NCBI RefSeq assembly: GCF_963678635.1 | Contig: NC_087066.1 | Location: forward strand, 61,288,875 to 61,352,874 | Reading direction: 5' to 3' | DNA: 64,000 nt | Origin: Symsagittifera roscoffensis | Lineage: Eukaryota > Xenacoelomorpha > Acoela > Convolutidae | Shown: positions 52,456 through 63,966 of the stretch, piece after piece | Layout: each line of letters starts with the position of its first letter | Position numbering within the stretch: the first letter of the stretch is position 1 | Made by a program: the position numbers and the translations under genes | Notes under the pieces: model-generated | What the model was told of the DNA's origin: nothing | The model's database searches: none | What the model saw: the letters and a program-made list of their open reading frames with translations, nothing else

Positions 52456-52677
52456 AAAACTTAAGTCGACAAAAGAAAAGTAAATATTAATAAATAATAA
52501 GTTATTAGGTGTCAGGCTAGATACCAGTGACTGCACTGGTAACTTGCTTTTTGAAAAAGGTCAGAGTAAAACAAAACAGGTCTAAACCCGGATTTTCATG
52601 ACACTATGTCTTACGTTAACAAGAGTTTGTCACTGATTTGTGTAGATTGAAATCCAAACCTTTTTTTGGAAAAGTGA

Positions 52678-52790
52678 TTGCCTTGAGGATTTCAGTAGGT
52701 CTAGCTCGAGCAATCCGAAGGCAGATAGGTAACACAGGACTGGGTGGGTGCAATAGACGCCCACTTGAGAAAATCACTGCCTTCAAGTTT
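52678..52790 (+). ncRNA. Gypsy-leader stem-loop module, element 2
   Basis: Hairpin 1 region ccttgag...ctagctcgagcaatcc. Hairpin 2 has outer arms AAGGCAG (52718-52724) and CTGCCTT (52777-52783) enclosing GTGGGTGC...ACGCCCAC. It lies some 400 bp before gag. Here the donor-like GGTGAGT is GGTGGGT. Confidence 0.55.
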
Positions 52791-53188
52791 TGTCTGTTTA
52801 GTGTGGCACCGAAGAATTAAGTTCGACTATTGTATCGCGACTAACTAAAGTACAAAACCCATACGTTTTTCATTGTAAACATTTTTATTTTCCTTTATGT
52901 TTGGTTTTAAATCAAAAATATCTGTTCTTTATTGGGTAGTGAGCACACTATCTTTTAAATATATTGATATCATCAGACTGGGCTAGCTTCATATCTTACA
53001 AACAATAATCGATTGTTGTGAATAAATAATTATACGCTGTAATGTGATAGCATACAAGGATTCGTGGTCACTATTTAAATGAAACTTTTGGAATTTATTG
53101 TGTTGTTTCAATTTTATCAGTAGTCAAACAACAAGAACATTAGCAATCGAATTGAGTGTATAGGCATTAGGTAGTGATAAATCAAAAA

Positions 53189-54091
53189 TGAGTCTAGACA
53201 AGTCAAGGTTACCTAAACTAAGTGATAGCTCTAGGAATCGTACCAGAGAAACAAAGAAAGGCAATGAGCGACCCTTTTGTGGAAAGGATCGCACGAACCC
53301 GGACCGACAAAGGGAAGAAAGTTTCAGGCGGAATGGTTGAAACCAGGAGCCAAAAGTCCTCAGAAGGACAAAAGGCTATATTAGAAGTAGAGTTCCATTC
53401 GGACCCTGCCATAGATGAGAATCGGGAGGGACATGGACCGGAAGTGAGTGGATACAGAATATTGGCGAGTGAATCTACTCCGGTAGAACAAGGCCAAGAT
53501 TTTGCCACTTTTACCTGGACTCTAGACCGACAAGAGATGTCGGAACTGTCGGACATCTCTACTGAAAACGTGACGACTACCAGATCACCCACAGACAACA
53601 CTATGATGCATGATGTGACGGAGAAACCGGCAACGTCCTCCTCGTTTACAGAAAGATTGAAGAACAATTCGGGAAACTTCTTTTCATTTACCACTGGAAC
53701 GGGTACAGGCGATGAAAAAGAAACCCAGCAAGAGGAGGAGGACGATGAGGAGCAAAATGACTTCGGATCTCAAGTAAGCCTCAATAGCTTGACTAAGGAG
53801 AATGATGCATACACCAATAGAGAGACTGGCTCTATAGACCGATTTATTGTGGGCAGGACAGTAAGAAAGACCACAAATGAATCAGGTCAGTCAAGAGACT
53901 TTGTGACCATGACGAATTCGGAAATGCGAACTGGGAAGAACAGAAAAACAGGGCTATGTAACCCACCAGCGGATCCAGAAGCGTATTATGAAATGACGTC
54001 GAGACAGAGAATTAAGAATCGAGTCTGGACCAGCACCAAGCTACCTGAAACCGATAGAGTGACAACGGAGCATCAATCGAAAAAGTCTTGA
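53189..54091 (+). pseudogene. Gypsy 2 gag, N-terminal acidic region
   Basis: A start MSLDKSRLPKLSDSSRN at 53189 soon stops. The main frame resumes near 53264 (MSDPFVERIARTRTDKGKK) and runs to 54091. The region is hydrophilic and largely disordered, with an acidic block (KETQQEEEDDEEQNDFG) and many Thr/Ser. This is the variable matrix-like part of gag. The same start sequence survives at about 59570 and 61861 in the truncated elements downstream, where gag is otherwise deleted. Confidence 0.55.
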
Positions 54092-54141
54092 CCAATATAC
54101 TTGGCAACATATGAGAACATAATGAACAGATTTCCTTAAGA

Positions 54142-54456
54142 ATGAGTGAACTAGAAAGGGCAGTCCACGTCGAGAAAGAAAACCTGCGGGAAAAGGTCAA
54201 CCGCAACAGACAAGAAGTTAGCAGAAGCGAAAAACGCTTGAAGGGGAGAACATATGAACAATTGACTAGGAACTTGTCGCGAATGACGAGGGAAGCTGAG
54301 CAGAGAGAGTTACGGTTGAGAGATGAAATGGAAAAATTGAGATTTCAACAAGAGCAGACTCTTGGGGCTCTTGACACGAAGATAGACGCGATGATGGAGA
54401 GGCGAACTCAGGCTATCATGGATAGATTGGATGGGCTACTAGGAAGCAGGAATTGA
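54142..54456 (+). pseudogene. Gypsy 2 gag, coiled-coil region
   Basis: 104-codon frame, almost wholly charged coiled coil (ELERAVHVEKENLREKVNRN ... LDTKIDAMMERRTQAIMDRL), equivalent to residues 130-250 of the frame at 40842. It is separated from the preceding and following gag parts by stops. Confidence 0.6.
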
Positions 54457-54851
54457 TCGAAGAATGGGGAACCAAACTCAGGAGAGCCCGGCAGCGAGTC
54501 GAGAGTGAACTTCAATGAATAACCCAATAGAAGAAGGACATATAATTCCACTAGAGGAGGAGGCAGTTCATCCAGCTATGCCACATGCGACAATAGGCCA
54601 CGGGGCCCAAACATCAGAGGAAATTCGACTGGCAACAGACCGACCTCAAACGAACGACCGACGCAAGACACACATGCGACTGGGAGATGTGATTCCATGA
54701 ACTGGAATCATGCGAATCAGGGAAGAAGTCATCGCAGCAATTCGAACAGGAGGGAAATCCAGAGCCTCTATCAGGAGGCAATGATGCTCAAGCGGGGCGT
54801 TCAGGCGACGCGACATCAAAGGCCACAGCCTTTGAACCTCTGAACAGGTCC

Positions 54852-55850
54852 TTGAAAACCTTCCTAACGAGGTTATCTAGAACCAGTGAACTCGGTGAAA
54901 AGTCCAGAAGGGTTCTCAAGAAACCAAGATGCTATAAAGATGAATCTGGTGGCTGTACTGATACCTGGATAAAAGTTATGAAACTGCATTTTGAAGAGGA
55001 GGACTTGACAGAAAGACAAGAATGCAGTGCGCTCACCAGTAACCTGGAACTCCCTAAACTGCGCTCCCTAAACTGCGTGATGGCCAAAAAACAATACCAG
55101 TGGGACACTGCTGAGAAAATCTGTCTCAAGGGTACAAGAACATCAAGCTTTGATGCGCGTCGAGAAACGGAGACAACGTGAAGACGAGATGATAGACAAG
55201 TTTCTAGCCAATTTGGAGATGCTTAGAAGGCGTAGCCAACCAGATGAGTCAAACAGAAGGATGAACCTGGCAGTAGCCTCAAAATTCATCGATGGTGTGA
55301 AGAATGATGAGCTTCGAACAATGTTAGCGACACATTACACAACACTTTCAACCAATGAGCCAACACCAGAGAAGTTGAGACTTAAGTCAAAAGAATATCT
55401 TTTACTGAAGTTTCCATTGAGATCTCGTTATTACAAAAACAATTATGGCAATTTTAACAATGGACCAGCAAACAAAGGTAACAACTGGTACCAACCAAGG
55501 GACGATATGGACAGGAGACGCTCTTGTGCCAATTGCAGTTCAACGGACCATCATGTGTCAGCATTTCCAACTTACAAACAAGGCATGAAAGCAATAGGCT
55601 TTAGCCTCGAGGACGAAGATGCGTCAGAATTGGACCATGAGGATTTCATGAGGGGAGTAATTGCGAAATTCGGTCCAAAGTATTTTTTTGTAACTTGGAA
55701 GGTCATTTTAAATCGGATTGTCCACAATTTTGGGATGCTGTGGCAGAAATTAAGAATCCAAGGCATGAGGAAGCCTTATCGGGTGTGAAATCCAGCAAGG
55801 CTCGCCTGTTGAGTGAAGCCGAGGCACGCAGAAAGGAGAAACTGTAAGAG
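54852..55850 (+). pseudogene. Gypsy 2 gag capsid and nucleocapsid (both knuckles damaged)
   Basis: Capsid start at 54852 (TDTWIKVMKLHFEEEDLTER, parallel to the 42018 frame), then a frameshift near 55130 into 55150-55788 (DKFLANLEMLRRRSQPDE). The first zinc knuckle reads CANCSSTDHHVSAF, its last Cys replaced by Phe. The second is lost by a frameshift near 55685, although its bases remain recognisable. Hence RNA binding by this gag would be abolished. Confidence 0.75.
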
Positions 55851-55864
55851 GTGGCGACAAAAAA

Positions 55865-56352
55865 ATGCAGGCAATAACTGAAGAAATGCGTGAACCTGAA
55901 CCAGTAACATCGGCAGATGACTTCAATATCGACTCTAGGGCAGCCGCGAGAGATGCTTTAAACAGAGTCCAGCAGGAGTTGGTGACGAAGAAGATCGAAC
56001 AAAAGGTGAGGCTCGAACTACCGAATGAGAAAATTCAGGAAAAACTAAACGCCTCGAGGCATCAGAGGTCGAAGAAACGAAAGCACCAAGCAGTTTGAGC
56101 ATGAAACTGAACGTGATCTGTGAGCAGACAATCGGCATGGTGCCACAAGGAAACAGAATACAGTCATTAAATTTAGTTGCGGGACATCAGGTGACCAGGA
56201 ACTTAGGTGAACCCTCAGAGTTCACTATGATGCATTTAGATACATATGCAGATTATCTGAGACAGTTAGAGCCACGCACTGAGTCGAGGGTGGCCCTCGA
56301 ACAAGGAAACTCCACGAGCGCTACAAGGAGTCCTATGCACCGTATCAAGTGA
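55865..56352 (+). pseudogene. Gypsy 2 gag-protease linker
   Basis: Two short frames (55865-56098; 56095-56352) matching the C-terminal part of the gag frame at 43000-43400: AAARDALNRVQQELVTKKIE and NLVAGHQVTRNLGEPSEFTM. Broken by frameshifts. Confidence 0.6.
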
Positions 56353-56925
56353 GGTTGAATGTTGACAGGATAAGTATCTACACTAGTACCTATGTCACAA
56401 CAGATAGTGACCAAATGCGGCAGATCTATTTGGGTCAGGAAGAACTTAAGGTCCGTAGAAACTGCCATGATGCCATGATGAAGCAAAATGCAGTACACAT
56501 AGGGTACGAGGCAGATGTGACTGCACATCCGCTAGACACCAATGGGAAAAAATTAGAGTAACAGGACTACTGGATACAGGAGCACTGGTGAGCGTGATGC
56601 CAATAAAGACATTGGAAAAAATGGGCTCCAAGAGGAAAGATCTAATTCCAACGAACCTCAGATTGGCGTTTGCCAACCGCGGAGCAATTTACGTGGCTGT
56701 AAGGACAAAAATAACGGTCCTTCACATAGGAGGACGCGATCTTTGGATGAGCTTCCTGGTGGTTGAGAACTCAGACGACTGAGACCAATTCATCTTGGGC
56801 CGTGATTTTTTCCGGCTTTTCGATGTGATGATTGACTTGAACAACGGCCTAATAAGGATTAGAAATCCGGCCTGGAAGTTTGGTATGAGACCAATTAATC
56901 GAATAATAACAGATGAAAACAAGGT
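56353..56925 (+). pseudogene. Gypsy 2 retropepsin-like protease
   Basis: Retains the catalytic motif GLLDTGALVSVMP (near 56565) and the C-terminal flap-side motif FILGRDF, with a UGA stop in between (about 56780, after VVENSDD) and a frame change upstream. It would process gag-pol if intact. Confidence 0.75.
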
Positions 56926-57142
56926 GCTTATTTTTTAGATAGAAAGGTAAAAATACAACCGGGACAAGCTGTAATAGCAATTTTTAGGATGAGAAATTTA
57001 AATTCGTTAGGTGATAGTAGTAAACAGGTTTGTCTGGTACCCAACCTAAATAGCCAAAGCTCGGTGATTTGAGGCCGGAGCTTTTGAGTAACACGAAACG
57101 GACTGTGTGCCAGTGTGTTGTTGAACACCTGACACCACGGTT

Positions 57143-57325
57143 TTGATCCAACGTGGAAAGAAACTTATTTACGCTTTGCCGATGAAGATCGACTATGAGG
57201 AGACACAAAATTTGAAGAGATATAACGTGAAAGACTGCCCAAATAATGCTGATAAAGATAATATTTTAAAGAGAATTGATGAATTTATAGGGTCTAGGAA
57301 CAGAAAATACACCCTTCCTAGTTAG
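57143..57325 (+). pseudogene. Repeated pol fragment before minisatellite
   Basis: Short frame (ALPMKIDYEETQNLKRYNVK, ending KYTLPS) directly before array 2. Equivalent fragments stand before arrays 1 (51931-52075), 3 (58290-58480) and 4 (60550-60742), and one without a minisatellite leads into RT at 62305. This shows that the minisatellite lies where the rest of pol has been lost. Confidence 0.6.
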
Positions 57326-57419
57326 TTCCTACAGCTTAATAGCATCGGAGAACGTATCCGGAAGGGTCTCGCGTGAAATTTTTAAAAGTCCCGGAAGAAA
57401 TTTTTTTACAAACCCGGAT

Positions 57420-57735
57420 CGGTCCTATTTATGCCAATCGGGAGGGTTCCTATTGTGCCAATCCGGAGGGGTCCTATTTTTGCCAATCCGGAAGGGTTCC
57501 AATTTTGCCAATCCGGAGGGGTCCTATTTTTGCCATTCCGGAGAGGTCCTATTTTTGTCAATCCGGAAGGGTCCTGTTTTTGCCAATCCGGAAGGGTCCA
57601 ATTTTGCCAATCCGGAAGGATCTTAGTTTTGCCAATCCGGAGGGGTCCCAATTTTGCCAATCCGCAAGGGTCCCAATTTTGCCAATCCGGAGGGGTCCCA
57701 TTTTTGCCAATCTAGAAGAGTCCTATTTTTGTCAA
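57420..57735. repeat. CCAAT/CCGGAAG minisatellite, array 2
   Basis: About 12 units of the same 24-25-bp sequence. The core CCAAT is mutated in two (ccatt, tcaat). Confidence 0.9.
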
Positions 57736-57859
57736 AACTGAAGTAGACAAAAGAAAAGTAAAAAGTGAAGAACATTAAGTTATTAGGCGTCAGGCTAGGT
57801 ACCAGTGACTGCACTGGTAACTTGCCTTTTAAAAAAGGTCAGAGTAAAACACAACAGTA

Positions 57860-57950
57860 GGTCTAGCTCGGGCAATCCGAAGGCAGATCGGTAACACAGG
57901 ACTCGGTGAGTGCAATAGACGCCCACTTGAGAAAACCACTGCATTCAAAT
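57860..57950 (+). ncRNA. Gypsy-leader stem-loop module, element 3 (decayed)
   Basis: Same module with the donor-like CTCGGTGAGTGC kept, but with the right outer arm changed to CTGCATT and the start of hairpin 1 missing. Confidence 0.5.
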
Positions 57951-58569
57951 TTTGTCTGTTTAGTGCGGCACCGAACAGGGAAAACTCTTTCTTTAGAAAT
58001 AAATTCGACTATTGTAGTGCGAATAACTAAAGCACAAAACACATAGGTTTTTCTTTGAATTTTTTTTTATTTCCCTTCATTTTTGGTTTTAAGTCATTAA
58101 TATTTGTTCTTGATTGGGTAGTGAGCACACTATCTTTTTTCAAATAAATTGATATCATCAGACTGTGCTTGCTTCATATCTTACCAACAATTATCGATTG
58201 TTGTGAATAAATTGTATATACGCTCTAGAAATTTAAAATTGTTAAGTGATAGTAAACAAGTTTGTCTGGTACCCAACCCAAATAGTCAAAGCTCGGTTTT
58301 GATCCAGCTCGGAAAGAAACTTATTTACGCTTTGCCGATGAAGACCGACTATGAGGAGAAAGAAAATTTGAAGAGATATAACGTGAAAGACTGCCCAAAT
58401 AATGCCGATAAAGATAATATTTTTTAGAGAATTGATGAACTTATAGGGTCTAGGAACAAAAATTACACCCTTCCTAGTTAGTTCATACAGCATAAAATCA
58501 TCGGAGAACGTATCCGGAAGGGTCTCGGGTGAAATTTATAAAAGTCCCGGAAGAGCTATTTTTACTAAC

Positions 58570-58820
58570 CGGGAGGGGTCCTATTTTTGCCAATCGGGAG
58601 GGTTCCTATTTTGCCAATCCGGAGGGGTCCTAATTTTGCCAATCCGGAAGGGTCCTACTTTTGCCCCAAATGGGAAGGGTCCCAATTTTGCCAATCCGGA
58701 AGGGTCCCAATTTTGCCAATCCAGAGGGGTCGTAATTTTGCCAATCCGGAAGGGCTCAATTTTGCCAATCCGAAGGGGTCCCAATTTTGCCAATCCGGAA
58801 GGGTCCTATTTTTATCAAAA
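58570..58820. repeat. CCAAT/CCGGAAG minisatellite, array 3
   Basis: About 9 or 10 units. One member is altered to ccccaaatgggaaggg. Confidence 0.9.
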
Positions 58821-59037
58821 CTTTAGTAGACAAAAGAAAAATAAATAGTAAAAAAAGTTAAATTAATAGGTGTCAGGCTAGGTACTAGTGACTGCACTGA
58901 TAAATTACCTTTTAAAAAAGGTCAGAGTAACACAAAACAGGTCTAAACCCGAATATCCGCGACAATATGTCTTAATTGAACAAGAGTTTGTCACTGATTT
59001 GTGTGGATTGAAATCCAAATCATTTTTTGGAAAAGTG

Positions 59038-59150
59038 ATTGTCTTGAGGATTTCAGTAGGTCTAGCTCGGGAAATCTGAAGGCAGAGAGGTATTACAGGA
59101 CTCGGTGGGTGCAATAGACGCCCACTTGAGAAAATCACTGCCTTCAAGTT
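59038..59150 (+). ncRNA. Gypsy-leader stem-loop module, element 4
   Basis: Outer arms AAGGCAG (59079-59085) and CTGCCTT (59138-59144) intact, inner stem GGTGGGTGC...GCCCACTT. Hairpin 1 has an A for G change (gggaaatc). Confidence 0.5.
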
Positions 59151-59657
59151 TTGTCTGTTTAGTGCGGCAACGAACAGGGAAAGCTCTTTCGTTAGAATTA
59201 AGTTTGACTATTGTATTGCGATTAACTAAAGTATAAAACACATACGTTTTACATTAAAAATATTTTTATTTTTCTTCATTTGTGGTTTTAAATCAATAAT
59301 ATCTGTTCTTGATTGGGTAGTGAGCACACAATCTTTTAATTATATTGATATCATCAGACTGTGCTAGCTTCATATCTTACAAACAATAATCGATTGTGGT
59401 GAATAAATTGTATATACGCTGTACTGTGACAGCATACAAGGATTCGTGGTCACTAATTAAATGAAACTTTTGGAGTTTAATTTGTTGTTTTATTAATATC
59501 AGTAGTCAGACAACAAGAACATTAGCAATCGAATTGAGTGTATAGGCAGTAGGAAGTGAAAAATCATAATGAGTCTAGACAAATCAAGGATAACTAAACT
59601 AAGTGATAGCTTTAAGAATCATACCAGAGAAACAAAGAAAGGCAGTGAGCGACCCTT

Positions 59658-59978
59658 TTGTGTACGCCACGCAAGGAGTCGAGGGCTGTGCGAGCGTTGT
59701 TGACAACGGGTGGCCCTCGAACAAGGAAACTCCACGAGCGCTACGTGGAAGTCTATGGAACGTATCAAGTTTTGAACGTTGAAGGGATTATTATCTACAC
59801 TAGGACCTACGTCACAACAGATGGTGACCAAATGCGGCAGACCTATTTGGGTCAGGAAGAACTTAAGGTCCGTAGAGTCGGCTATGATGCCATGATGGAG
59901 CAAGATGCAGTACACATAGGGTACGAGGCAGATGTGACTGCACGTCTGCTAGACACCAGTGGGAAAAAATTGGAGTAA
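59658..59978 (+). pseudogene. Gypsy fragment upstream of protease (gag deleted)
   Basis: Begins in gag-start sequence and jumps directly to the protease-proximal region (RAVRALLTTGGPRTRKLHER ... YLGQEELKVRRVGYDAMMEQ). The bulk of gag, present in elements 1 and 2, is deleted. The same deletion occurs at 61950-62312. Confidence 0.6.
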
Positions 59979-60487
59979 CTGGACTACTAGATACAGGAGC
60001 AGTGGTGAGCGTGATGCCAATAAAGACTTGGGAAAGAATGGGCTTCACGAGGGAAGATCTAATTCCAACGAACCTCAGATTGGCAGCCATCAACCGCGGA
60101 GCAATCTACGTGGCCGGAAGGACAAAAATAACGGTCCTTCAGATGGGAAGACGCGATCTTTGGATCAGCTTCCTGGTTGTTGAGAACTTAGACGACTCAG
60201 ATCAATTCATCTTGGGCCTTGATTTTGTCCGCAATTTCGATGTGATGATTGACTTGAACAACGGCCTAATAACGATTAGAAATCTGGTCTGGAAATATGG
60301 TAAGAAACCAATTATTAGAATAAGAACAGTCGAAATTAAGGTGCCAATTTTTTTAGATAGAAATGTAAAACTACAAATGGGACAAGCTGTAATAGCAATT
60401 TTTGTGATGAAAAATTTAATATCGTTAAGTGACAGTAAACAGGTTTGTCTGGTAACCAACCCAAATAGCCAAAGCTCGGTGATTTGA
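59967..60487 (+). CDS. Retropepsin-like aspartic protease (best-preserved copy)
   Basis: Open frame with GLLDTGAVVSVMPIKTW (catalytic Asp-Thr-Gly), VAGRTKITVLQMGRRDLWIS, DQFILGLDFVRNFDVMIDLN (the ILG helix turn typical of retropepsins) and a downstream spacer to NPNSQSS. No internal stop. No ATG leads the frame, as expected for a pol domain read through from gag. About 120 residues make up the protease proper. The upstream frame ends just before it (GKKLE), offset by one base. Confidence 0.8.
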
Positions 60488-60779
60488 GGCCGGAGCTTTT
60501 GAGTAACACGAAACGGACTGTGTGCCAGTGTGTTGTTGAACACACTGGACACCACGGTTTTGATCCAACGTGGAAAGAAACTTATTTACGCTTTGCCGAT
60601 GAAGATCGACTATGAGGAGACACAAAATTTGAAGAGATATAACGTGAAAGACTGCCCAAATATTGCCGATAAAGATAAAATTTTTGAGAGAATTGATGAA
60701 TTTATAGGGTCTAGGAACAGAAACTACACCCTTCCTAAATAGTTCCTACAGCATAATAGCATCGGAGAATGTATCCGGA

Positions 60780-61270
60780 AGGTATCCTATTTTTGCCAAT
60801 TCGAAAGGGTTTCAATTTTGCCAATCCGGAGGGGTCCTATTTTTGCCAATCCGGAAGCGTCCTACTTTTGCCAATCCGGAAGGGTCCCAATTTTTGCCAA
60901 TCCGGAAGGGTTCTACTTTTGCCAATCCGCAAGGGTCCCAGTTTTGCCAATCCGGAAGGGTCCTATTTTTGCCAATCCGGAAGCGTTCCAATTTTGCCAA
61001 TCTGGAGGGGTCCTATTTTTGCCAATCCGGAAGGGTCCTATTTTTGCCAATCCGGAAGCGTTCCAATTTTGCCAATCTGGAGGGGTCCTATTTTGCCAAT
61101 CCGGAAGGGTCCTACATTTGTCAATCCGGAAGGGTCCCAATTTTGCCAACCCGGAAGGGTCCCAATTTTGCCAATCTGGAGGGGTCCCAATTTTGGCAAT
61201 CCGGAAGGGTCCCAATTTTGCCAATCCGGATGGGTCCCAATTTTGCCAATCCGGAAGGTTCCTATTTTTG
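60780..61270. repeat. CCAAT/CCGGAAG minisatellite, array 4
   Basis: About 19 units, with an internal higher-order repeat: units ending gaagcgttcc and tctggagggg recur as a block at about 60980 and 61050. Copy number thus varies about twofold between arrays. Confidence 0.9.
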
Positions 61271-61949
61271 TCAAAACTTAATTAGACAAAGAAAAGTAAA
61301 TAGTACAGAATATTAAGTTATTAGGTATCAGGCTAAGTACCAGTGACTGCACTGGTAACTTGCCTTCTAAAAAAGGTCAGAGTGAAACAAAACAGGTCTA
61401 AACCCGGATGTTTGCGACACTATGTGTAAATTGAACAAGAGTTTGTCACTGATTTTTGTGGATTGAAACCCAAATCATTTTTTGGAAAATTGATTGCCTT
61501 GAGGATTTCAGCGACTAGCTTAAGTACAAAACACATACGTTTTCCATTGGAAATATTTTTATTTTCTTCATTTTTGGTTTTAAATCAATAATATCTGTTC
61601 TTGATTGGGTAGTGAGCACACTATCTTTTAAATCTACTGATATCCTCAGACTGCGCTAGCTTTATATCTTACAAACAAAAATCGATTGTTGTGAATAAAT
61701 TCTATATACGCTGTACTGTGAATGTATACAAGGTTTCGTGTTCACTATTTAAATGAAACTTTTGGAGTTTAATTTGTTGTTTTATTATTATCAGTAGTCA
61801 GACAACAAGAACATTAGCAATCGAATTGAGTGTAAAGGCAGTAGAAAGTGATAAATCATAATGATTCTAGACAAATCAAGGATACCTAAACTAAGTGATA
61901 GCTCTAAGAATCATACCAGAGAAACAAAGAAAGGCAAGGAGCGACCCTT

Positions 61950-62312
61950 TTGTGTACTCCACGCAAGGAGTCGAGGGCTGTGCGAGCGTTGTTGACAACG
62001 GTTGGCCCTCGAACAAGGAAACTCCACGAGCGCTACGTGGAAGTCTATGAATCGTATCAAGTGATTTTGAACGTTGAAGGGATAAGTATCTACACTAGGA
62101 CCTGCGTCACAACAGATGGTGACCAAATGCGGCAGATCTATTTGGGTCAGGAAGAACTTAAGGTCCGTAGAATCGGCTATGATGCCATGATGGAGCAAGA
62201 TGCAGTACACATAGGGTACGAGGCAGATGCGACTGCACATCTGCTAGACACCAATGGGAAGAAATTTGGAGTGAAAGGACTACTGGATACAGGAGCAGTG
62301 GAAGAGATATAA
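61950..62312 (+). pseudogene. Gypsy fragment with truncated protease
   Basis: As at 59658-59978, and continuing into GLLDTGAVEE, after which an internal deletion has removed the remainder of the protease and joined the sequence to the KDCPN pol segment in another frame. Confidence 0.65.
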
Positions 62313-62313
62313 C

Positions 62314-63300
62314 GTGAAAGACTGTCCGAATCATGCTGATAAAGATAAAGTTTTAAAGAGAATTGATGAATTTATTTCTATTAATAAACAGTTTTTAATG
62401 AAATCCGAAACGGATGACGGCTTGTCAGGCTCTTCGAATTGTCCGGAACACCCCTCGACATATGAACTACAATCCGAAAAACCGGTTTTGCCGGAGATAG
62501 AACAATTGAGAGGGAAAATAGGTGAGGGAGATTTTGAATCATTAAGGGTCGGTTTAAATCGGAATGCGGACGTATTTTCAAAACATAAGGCGGATATTGG
62601 TTGTTGCAACTTCGTCGAACACCAAATAGAGTTAGAGGAAGGCGCAAAGCGAATGACGCCTCATAAATCGGAAGCGTGCCGAGCGGAAATAGCAATAATG
62701 CTCGAATACGACATGATAGAACCCTCGAAATTGCCTTGGGCTTGCGGGGTAGTCATGGCCAAGAAGAAGGGGGCAGCTTAGGTTCTGTTGCGACTTTTGT
62801 TACCTGAACGCAGTGACAATAAAAGATGCGTACCCAATACCGCGAATAGACGAGAGCCTCCCGAAACTTGGTGACGCCAAGTTTTTCACCACTCTGGACT
62901 GAGGTTCTGCCTTCTGGCAGGTCCTTCTGCGGAAGAAGGACAGAGAAAAGACCGGATTCGCATGGGCATTGGGGTTGTACCAGTGGAAGAGGATGCCTTT
63001 TGGCTTTTGCAACGTCACAGCCACTTTTCAAAGACTAATGGCCCAGGCTTTGACCTGAGTGACGAAGAACACGAGAACCTTGTGATGTGTTACGTGGATG
63101 ACGTGGTCATAGCAACACCCACCTTGTAAGACCACATTGATTGGCTCGATGAGGTCTTTGTTTGCATGAAAAGAGCAGGCTTGAAATGCAAACCATCAAA
63201 ATGTGAAATCCTTGGTGATTCAATCAAGTATCTGGGAAGAATGGTGGACAGGCATGGCGTAAGACCGGATCCGGAAGCAGTGGAGGCTGTGTTCTCATGA
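62314..63300 (+). pseudogene. Ty3/gypsy reverse transcriptase (damaged)
   Basis: N-terminal part open to 62781 (VEHQIELEEGAKRMTPHKSE; PSKLPWACGVVMAKKKG, the conserved start of gypsy RT). Then over broken frames: LNAVTIKDAYPIPRIDESL, FFTTLD followed by a stop at the motif-A Asp position, YQWKRMPFGFCNVTATFQR, MCYVDDVVIATPTL (YVDD box near 63090), and DSIKYLGRMVDRHGVRPDPE (the thumb motif). Order and spacing are those of Metaviridae. At least four stops or shifts. The element-specific KSETDDGLS segment precedes it. Confidence 0.88.
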
Positions 63301-63966
63301 GCTTCCTAGGGTTTGCGAATTATTACCGTGAGTTCATAAAAGGATACGCAGACAATGTGTACCCCATGCAGAAACTGATGCGCAGCAAAAGAAAGAAGTT
63401 CGAATAGAACGAAGAAGCTCAAGCTGCCTTCGAGAACATGAAGCAGGAACTGTGCAAAGCGCCAGTGCTAGGCATCTCTACTGAAAATGGCATGTATGTT
63501 CTTGAAACAGACGCATCAGTAGTAGCCATCTTGGGAATGCTGCATCAGGAGCAGGGGTGGAATGGGAGAAAAGTTCTCCGTCCCATTGCATTTGGCAGTA
63601 AAGTGTTGAGTGACACTGAAATGAAAACGGGTTCACCAAAGGCGGAAATGTTTGCAGTGGTCACAGTACTGCGCATACTAGGGGAGCGCTCCCTTTAAGC
63701 TACGCGTGGACAATAGAGCACTTTCCTGGTTGAAGACGTACTCGATAGACCAGATTTATATTGGTCGCTGGATAGTCAGGTTAGATGGCTACCACATGAT
63801 AATCGAGCGGAGGATGCGTGACAAAAGCCAGAATACTGACAGCCTCAGTACGAAGACTGAGTTTTATGAAAGACTAGAACAGAAACATGCCAATCAGGCG
63901 GAAATCAAGGAAGGGTTCTCGTTTCTGAACAAAGAAACTTTTGAGGTGTTTCCCTTGACGAGATAG
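63301..63966 (+). pseudogene. Ty3/gypsy RNase H and following region (damaged)
   Basis: SFLGFANYYREFIKGYA (end of RT connection), then MYVLETDASVVAILGMLHQE (first catalytic Asp), KAEMFAVVTVLRI (catalytic Glu), VDNRALSWLKTY (Asp) and an NTDSLS end. Stops lie at 63404 and 63698, so two frames are used (63438-63698 and 63706-63966). The integrase that should follow lies beyond the window. Confidence 0.85.

Noticed and set aside
57420-57735. Bacterial or plasmid iterons
   Set aside because: The surrounding sequence is clearly gypsy retroelement, and the window has eukaryotic splice sites and transposons throughout.
60769-61316. Long overlapping open frames in several phases with peptides such as FANPEGSQFCQS
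   Set aside because: They are translations of the CCAAT minisatellite. A 24-bp unit is eight codons, so several frames on both strands stay open without being genes. The same applies to the frames at 52121-52536, 57373-57814 and 58581-58848.
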